Shown here: positions 13,744-17,940 of the stretch, piece by piece
Position numbering within the stretch: the first letter of the stretch is position 1
Layout: each line of letters starts with the position of its first letter
Assembly: GCA_017452565.1 (NCBI GenBank)
Contig: JAFTMF010000056.1
Coordinates: forward strand, 1 to 17,940
Direction of reading: 5' to 3'
Length of the DNA: 17,940 bases
DNA from: Clostridia bacterium
Lineage (GTDB): Bacteria > Bacillota > Clostridia > Oscillospirales > CAG-272
Translations under genes and position numbers: made by a program
Notes under the pieces: generated by a model
What the model saw: the letters and a program-made list of their open reading frames with translations, nothing else
Told to the model about the DNA's origin: nothing
Databases searched by the model: none

Positions 13744-14520
13744 ATGACGTTAACATTTCAACTGCAAAACCCAAAATCTGAGGAACCCCTATCCGTTTCC
13801 ATCGACGGACAAAGTGCGACTCTCTCCAACGAACATCCAACCGTGGCGTTTGAGCTTCCTGAGGCCAACGAAGTAAATGCGGAGTTTATTTGCGGGCAAC
13901 AGCATCATTCCATTTTGCCTCAACATCCGGTGGCCCGTCTCTTTGTCCGCCTGCTATTGATTTTGCTTTCCCCGTTGATCGGTTTGATTTTAGCAATCGT
14001 ATATTTTGCAGACAATGACGGTGGGATCAAGCTCCATCAATTCTTCACTTCTGCCGATCCGTTTGTAGTCAAAAAGACGTATCGGATCAAGTCTGCCGAC
14101 GATACGACAATATTAGTGGCATATACGAAGCCGAAATACAGCAAGGAAGATCATTCGTATTCTGTTCCCGACATTTTGCTCAGTCACGCTACCGCAGAAA
14201 TCGTCAATACGTCATCCGTCCAGACTTATGATCGCAAATCGTTCCGCCACGACTTTGCACTCTACCATTATCCTGCATATACAGTGATATTTCTCGTAAT
14301 CCTTGCGCTGAACCTTTTGATGGGGATGTGCCTGTATAATCAAATAGTTGCCGAACCGATCGAATACTTCGGCGTGATTGCTATGGGATTCTGCTGTGCC
14401 GCTATGCTGGCTTTACTGGTGGCATTTATCTATGTGTTCGTAGCAACGCTACAGTTATACAAAAAAGTAGACCGTAATTTGCAAGCGAAAAAGTCGTGCA
14501 ATTATTCAAGTGCGCTCTGA
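13744..14520 (+). CDS. Three-pass membrane protein, function unknown
   Basis: 258 residues. An N-terminal beta-rich domain (1-55; LTFQLQNPKSEEPLSVSIDG, TVAFELPEANEV) precedes a membrane segment (65-88), a soluble central part (about 90-175) with strands (KKTYRIKSADDTTILVAYT) and two C-terminal membrane segments (178-198, 208-236). The short tail is basic. AAGGAGTCCTGCT lies before the ATG, 12 bp after the previous gene. No catalytic motif or known family is visible. It sits among other membrane proteins and may act with them at the membrane. Confidence 0.75.
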   Translation: MTLTFQLQNPKSEEPLSVSIDGQSATLSNEHPTVAFELPEANEVNAEFICGQQHHSILPQHPVARLFVRLLLILLSPLIGLILAIVYFADNDGGIKLHQFFTSADPFVVKKTYRIKSADDTTILVAYTKPKYSKEDHSYSVPDILLSHATAEIVNTSSVQTYDRKSFRHDFALYHYPAYTVIFLVILALNLLMGMCLYNQIVAEPIEYFGVIAMGFCCAAMLALLVAFIYVFVATLQLYKKVDRNLQAKKSCNYSSAL

Positions 14521-14521
14521 G

Positions 14522-14959
14522 ATGAAAACCATTGTTATGAATAAAAAGAATACTAAACATATACAAGAGTTTGAAGCGTATCGCAGCTGTTTTCCCTCGT
14601 GGTACTGGTCGCAGGGGTTGCACGATGCGAAAATCCTCTCTGCCACGCCGCTGGAACTGCCGCCCGATTGGAAGGCGCACACGCCCCGTTACAACTGCTT
14701 GGAGCTTACCTTTGATGCGAGTGGCGCGATGTACGATACCAAAGTTACGAAAATCACCCTCTACAACTACAAACTCCTCACCCCCGACTTCGATCTCGGT
14801 AATCTTAGCGGCGCGTGGTGGTATGGCGACATCTTGACCGTCGAGGCGGAGGGGAAATTCCGCCTTGAACTGCACTATCAGCTGCGCGGCTCTCACTACG
14901 CGCGGGATTACACCGTGGAACTCCGCTTCGCTGAAGCAGAAGTGGAAAGGAAGAACTAA
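14522..14959 (+). CDS. Small soluble protein of unknown function
   Basis: 145 residues with no membrane segment. It contains an aromatic SWYWSQGLHDAKIL motif near the N-terminus, YNCLELTFDAS and KITLYNYKLL strands, and a C-terminal beta stretch (LELHYQLRG, YTVELRFAEAEVE). A His-Asp pair followed by strands recalls small proteins of polymorphic-toxin immunity type, but this is only a loose impression. The start is uncertain: the ATG at 14522 touches the stop of the previous gene and lacks a good ribosome site. A GTG at 14510 and an ATG at 14537 are in frame; translational coupling would suit 14522. Confidence 0.7.
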   Translation: MKTIVMNKKNTKHIQEFEAYRSCFPSWYWSQGLHDAKILSATPLELPPDWKAHTPRYNCLELTFDASGAMYDTKVTKITLYNYKLLTPDFDLGNLSGAWWYGDILTVEAEGKFRLELHYQLRGSHYARDYTVELRFAEAEVERKN

Positions 14960-14960
14960 A

Positions 14961-15224
14961 ATGAAAAAACATAATTCTAACTTCAAATTTCTGAAAGAAA
15001 TCCTCCCGGGGATTCTTTTGGTGGTCGTCGAAGTAGTGCTTGCTCTTTTGGTATTTGCAATCGGCTACGGAGCACTTCGGTTCATTGGAAGCGATGTCTT
15101 TCAATACGATCCAGAGTGGGTATTGCTGGTAGGCGTGATTGCAGTAGCACTCGTTGCGTTGCTGCTGTGTGGGCTGATTTATTGCATTCGGAAAACTATC
15201 CGTTATTTCAAGAAGAAAGAGTAG
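14961..15224 (+). CDS. Small two-pass membrane protein
   Basis: 87 residues. A basic N-terminus (MKKHNSNFKFLKE), two membrane segments (about 15-40 and 53-76) separated by a short loop, and a lysine-rich tail (IRKTIRYFKKKE). The two cytoplasmic basic ends place both termini inside. AAAGGAAG precedes the ATG at 14961, one base after the previous stop, so the two are probably translationally coupled. The frame is open upstream to 14865 inside the previous gene, which I reject. No family recognised. Confidence 0.75.
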   Translation: MKKHNSNFKFLKEILPGILLVVVEVVLALLVFAIGYGALRFIGSDVFQYDPEWVLLVGVIAVALVALLLCGLIYCIRKTIRYFKKKE

Positions 15225-15238
15225 ACTCATACCAATTG

Positions 15239-15256
15239 CCACAATTGTTCTTGTGG
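15239..15256. other. Small inverted repeat before the rhamnosidase gene
   Basis: CCACAA and TTGTGG arms with a 6-base spacer. It lies about 60 bp upstream of the rhamnosidase start and just before the putative -10 at 15280. It could be an operator or a weak hairpin; no clean U-run follows. Confidence 0.35.
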
Positions 15257-15279
15257 AAGAAAAAATGCAAGGCTTGTGG

Positions 15280-15285
15280 TATGAT
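15280..15285 (+). promoter_or_regulatory. Possible extended -10 for the rhamnosidase gene
   Basis: TATGAT preceded by TGG gives an extended -10 (TGGTATGAT), 31 bp upstream of the start codon, in the 92-bp gap after the small membrane protein. There is no -35 at 17 bp; TTGTGG at 15251 is too distant (23 bp). This gap is the second largest in the run and a plausible internal start point. Confidence 0.35.
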
Positions 15286-15316
15286 AATCAATATAATAAT
15301 CAAAAGGAGAGATTTT

Positions 15317-17233
15317 ATGAACCTATTCACCCAAGGCAAATGGATTTGGTTGGCAGACACAGAGGGCAAGAACCCCAAAGTCTGTGCCGATCAATACGTG
15401 GAATTCGTTGATTCCATCGACTATCGAGGCGAACCGATCACTCTCTATCTTTCCTGCGACTCGGATTATACCCTTTTTGTAAACGATACTTACCTCGCCT
15501 CTAACCAATACGGCGATTTTGAGCATTACAAGATCTACGATACCCTGAATCTGACGCCCCTCCTCACCCTCGGCGCTAACCGTCTGCGGATTTTGGTGCA
15601 CCACTGGGGGGTATCCACCTTCCGTTACCGTCCTGCTCCTGCCGGCGTGATTTGGGAGGCGTACGAGAATCAGCAGTTGATTGCTGCCAGCAATCCTTCC
15701 GTTCTGTCGGGGCAAAACGCCTCCTACCGATGCGGACAGCCCATTCTCGTCAGCGGTCAGCTGGGGCTGACCTTCGCCTACGACGCCGCCAAGGAAGGGG
15801 AAACTGTTTTCACTCTCTCGGTGGAAGTGGAGAAAAACTGTACATTCTATCCCCGTCCCATCCCCAAGCAGACCGTCTGCGAGCGGTTGCCCGCACAGAC
15901 GGTGACCGAGCTTTCTCCTACTCACTATCTCATCGATTTGGGCAGGGAAGTAGTAGGCTTGCCCGAACTCGAGGTGTACTCCGAGAGCGAGCAAAAGCTC
16001 ACGGTTGCGTGGGGCGAGCATATCGCCGACGGCGGTGTGCGGATGCTCTTGGGCGGACGGAATTTTTACTATGAATACAAGACCCGCTGTGGGAAAAATC
16101 ACTTTACCGAGTACATGCTCCGTCTCGGCTGCCGCTATCTGGAGCTGTTTGCTGAGGCACCCCTGACCGTACGCTACGTAGGCGTGCGTCCCACGGTACA
16201 CGAGGTGGAAGCGCTCCCCTATGTGCTGGAAGATCCCCTCCATCAGCGGATTTACGATATTTGTCTCAATACCCTTCGTCTTTGTATGATGGAGCATTAC
16301 GTGGATTGTCCGTGGAGAGAGCAGTCTCTCTACGCCTACGATTCCCGCAATCAGATGCTCTGCGGCTACTATGCCTTCAAAGGCGGCAACACCGACTACG
16401 TGCGGGCGAATCTGCGGCTGATCGGAATGGATCGCCGTGGAGACGGAATGCTGTCCATCTGCTATCCCTGCGGAAGAGATATGGTCATCCCTTCCTACGC
16501 CCTCTATTATTTCCTGCAAATGAAGGAGTACGCTCAGTATACGGGCGATCTGTCCTTGGCAGAGGAGATGCTGCCCAAGCTGTGTTCGGTGATCGACGCC
16601 TTCCTGCCCAATTTGGAGAACGGGCTGCTGAGCCGCTTTACCCAGAGCAATTATTGGAATTTCTACGATTGGTCCCCCTACCTGGAGGGTTCGTCTGCGG
16701 TCAATGCCCCCGACCTCTGCCTGAATAGCCTGTTCGTGCTGGCACTGGACTGTCTGGAATATCTCACCACGGCGCTGTCTTGCACTTTCCCCTATCCCGG
16801 ACTGGCTGACACCGTCCGCCGCCGCATCCGTGAGACTTTTTCCACCGAATCGGGGGTATATACCCTCCACGAGGGCAGGGACGAGCTTACCGTTCTTGGC
16901 AACAGCCTTGCCCTTTTGGCAGGCGTGCCCGACGCTCAGACCGCCCGTGTGATTGGCGATCGCCTTACCGACGGCAGTCTTACCGAATGCTCGCTGGCAA
17001 TGAAGATCCTGCAGTACGATGCCCTTCTTTCGGTGGATGCAGACACCTATCGGGTGTTCATCCTTGCCGATATTTGCAAGAACTACACCCCTATGCTGGA
17101 ATCGGGCGATACCACCGTCTGGGAGACGGTCAGAGGTCAGGTGGATTTCCAAAATGCGGGCAGCCTCTGCCACGGCTGGTCGTCCATCCCCATCGTGATC
17201 TACCATCGGTTGGGAATGGTGAAGGGAGAATAA
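15317..17233 (+). CDS. Alpha-L-rhamnosidase-like glycoside hydrolase (GH78-like)
   Basis: 638 residues. N-terminal beta-sandwich domains (about 1-290) contain KWIWLAD and LYLSCDSDYTLFVNDTYLA, typical of the rhamnosidase N-domain. A catalytic six-hairpin barrel follows (about 300-600), beginning with LEDPLHQRIYDICLNTLRL and MEHYVDCPWREQ. The DCPxRE motif (330-335), with Glu335 as presumed general acid, is the GH78 signature; the usual Asp/Glu after Arg is present but the next Glu is Gln. No signal peptide is visible, so it acts in the cytoplasm, probably on imported oligosaccharides. It is shorter than many GH78 enzymes, lacking extra domains. AAAGGAGA precedes the ATG. No sugar transporter or regulator is near; the substrate is inferred from family. 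Confidence 0.82.
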   Translation: MNLFTQGKWIWLADTEGKNPKVCADQYVEFVDSIDYRGEPITLYLSCDSDYTLFVNDTYLASNQYGDFEHYKIYDTLNLTPLLTLGANRLRILVHHWGVSTFRYRPAPAGVIWEAYENQQLIAASNPSVLSGQNASYRCGQPILVSGQLGLTFAYDAAKEGETVFTLSVEVEKNCTFYPRPIPKQTVCERLPAQTVTELSPTHYLIDLGREVVGLPELEVYSESEQKLTVAWGEHIADGGVRMLLGGRNFYYEYKTRCGKNHFTEYMLRLGCRYLELFAEAPLTVRYVGVRPTVHEVEALPYVLEDPLHQRIYDICLNTLRLCMMEHYVDCPWREQSLYAYDSRNQMLCGYYAFKGGNTDYVRANLRLIGMDRRGDGMLSICYPCGRDMVIPSYALYYFLQMKEYAQYTGDLSLAEEMLPKLCSVIDAFLPNLENGLLSRFTQSNYWNFYDWSPYLEGSSAVNAPDLCLNSLFVLALDCLEYLTTALSCTFPYPGLADTVRRRIRETFSTESGVYTLHEGRDELTVLGNSLALLAGVPDAQTARVIGDRLTDGSLTECSLAMKILQYDALLSVDADTYRVFILADICKNYTPMLESGDTTVWETVRGQVDFQNAGSLCHGWSSIPIVIYHRLGMVKGE

Positions 17234-17306
17234 CGGCAGTTTTCGCGAAAAATACAAGTTATATCTTGAAGTAATCCTGTTACTATTATGCTGAAGGAAA
17301 ATGACA

Positions 17307-17738
17307 ATGAAAAAGAATGATTTGAAAAAATCCGGCAACACCCCTCGCCGCAGATCGGATAATTTCTACATCACTTTGGGCTTGCTGAACCGATACGGTG
17401 CCGCCGCGTGGATGCTATTGTCGATGGCATCGGTTGCCGTACTGGTAAAGTACGGCTGGACCGATGAGAAGGGCGGCATGATTGCGGCAGGCTTGCTGTT
17501 GCTGTCTATGCCTGTCAGCTTTGTGATAACCGGCTTATTTGATCTGTTGGGCGGAATCTTCCGCTGGAAAGGCACTCTTTGCGCCATGCAGTCAGCGTCC
17601 CATCTGCCTATGGAACCCCGAAAATCTTGGAATCCCCAATATAGGCGGGATGCAATTGTGACAGGTTGTATTTTCACCGTGCTGGGTGCCGCGCTATTGC
17701 TGATTATCTTGTTACGGATTCTGGGCGTTCTAAAATAA
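17307..17738 (+). CDS. Small membrane protein, function unknown
   Basis: 143 residues. A basic N-terminus (MKKNDLKKSGNTPRRRSDN) is followed by membrane segments at about 31-49, 57-84 (long, Gly-rich) and 116-141. A short soluble loop (88-115) with MEPRKSWNPQYRRD lies between the second and third. An ATG also occurs six bases upstream (17301), but AAGGA at 17294-17298 is too close to it and is well placed for 17307. It lies 73 bp after the rhamnosidase and 32 bp before the second methyltransferase. No family recognised. Confidence 0.75.
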   Translation: MKKNDLKKSGNTPRRRSDNFYITLGLLNRYGAAAWMLLSMASVAVLVKYGWTDEKGGMIAAGLLLLSMPVSFVITGLFDLLGGIFRWKGTLCAMQSASHLPMEPRKSWNPQYRRDAIVTGCIFTVLGAALLLIILLRILGVLK

Positions 17739-17770
17739 GAAGAACACAAAATGAATATACAGAGGTTACT

Positions 17771-17940
17771 ATGTCAAATTCCCACACCCCTTGCCCCCTA
17801 TACAAAAAATGCAGCGGTTGTCAGCTGCAAAATCTGCCCTACGAGGAGCAGCTGCACTTAAAGCAGGCCAAGCTGATCCGTTTGCTGGGGCGCTTCGGAC
17901 ACGTGGAGGAGATCATCCCCATGGACGATCCCACCCACTA
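17771..17940 (+). CDS. Second RlmD/TrmA-family RNA m5U methyltransferase, partial
   Basis: Only the first 56 codons are in the window. The N-terminus PCPLYKKCSGCQLQNLPYEEQLHLKQAK (given in part: CPLYKKCSGCQ at 8-18) has the iron-sulfur cysteines C8, C14 and C17 and the following YEEQLxxKQ helix typical of the RlmD/RumA family. Unlike the rlmD at 3826 it starts directly at the cluster and lacks the TRAM domain, as in other TRAM-less Clostridia paralogues. It should use SAM to methylate uridine C5, probably in another rRNA position. The start is the ATG at 17771 with GAGGTTACT before it. Confidence 0.85.
   Translation, partial: MSNSHTPCPLYKKCSGCQLQNLPYEEQLHLKQAKLIRLLGRFGHVEEIIPMDDPTH

Noticed and set aside
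15323..17341. 672-codon open frame on the minus strand
   Set aside because: It lies opposite the rhamnosidase gene, whose plus-strand protein has clear family motifs. The antisense product has no recognisable domain and no ribosome site; codon bias alone keeps the frame open.

Overview
The window looks like a chromosomal stretch from a gut-type Bacillota (class Clostridia), probably from an uncultured genome. This rests on the protein families (an AlgI-like acyltransferase with DHHW and DUF4358 partners, a GH78-like rhamnosidase without signal peptide, a Firmicutes-style RlmD), the strong AAAGGAG-type ribosome binding sites, and the short GC-rich intergenic repeats. I could not search any database; names rest on motif recognition. 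No rRNA, tRNA or CRISPR array was found.

Left part (1-3272, minus strand): a three-gene cell-envelope operon, read DUF4358 lipoprotein, MBOAT O-acyltransferase, DHHW-family protein (running off the left edge). It is preceded by a separate gene for a small membrane protein that has its own promoter and a clear rho-independent terminator. A divergent promoter region (about 3300-3400) then starts the plus-strand genes: a mini zincin-like protein and the 23S rRNA m5U methyltransferase rlmD.

Middle part (5110-7850): directly after rlmD sits an AT-rich, compact segment of about 1.9 kb that carries one 552-residue protein with a C-terminal PD-(D/E)XK nuclease-like domain, preceded by about 200 bp with several inverted repeats. 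The rlmD 3' end, including the codon for the family's catalytic glutamate, is found again just beyond this segment. The segment is therefore bracketed by direct repeats, as expected for something inserted at the 3' end of rlmD. A related repeat recurs at the end of the next gene and, in part, as a perfect 27-bp inverted pair. This is the most interesting region: a candidate single-gene defence or mobile cargo.

Right part (7916-17940, plus strand): an uninterrupted co-directional run of small genes, mostly with gaps of 1-50 bp, which may be co-transcribed in one or a few units. It mixes recognisable soluble proteins (DUF2310 zinc-ribbon protein, YbaK/EbsC deacylase, class I glutamine-amidotransferase-like hydrolase, PHP-domain protein, GH78-like rhamnosidase) with unrecognised small membrane proteins, some perhaps carrying PH-like domains, and a tandemly duplicated 162-residue gene pair. 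Four of the genes share the same 10-bp ribosome-binding block. The window ends in a second RlmD/TrmA-family methyltransferase, so two paralogues bracket the accessory region.
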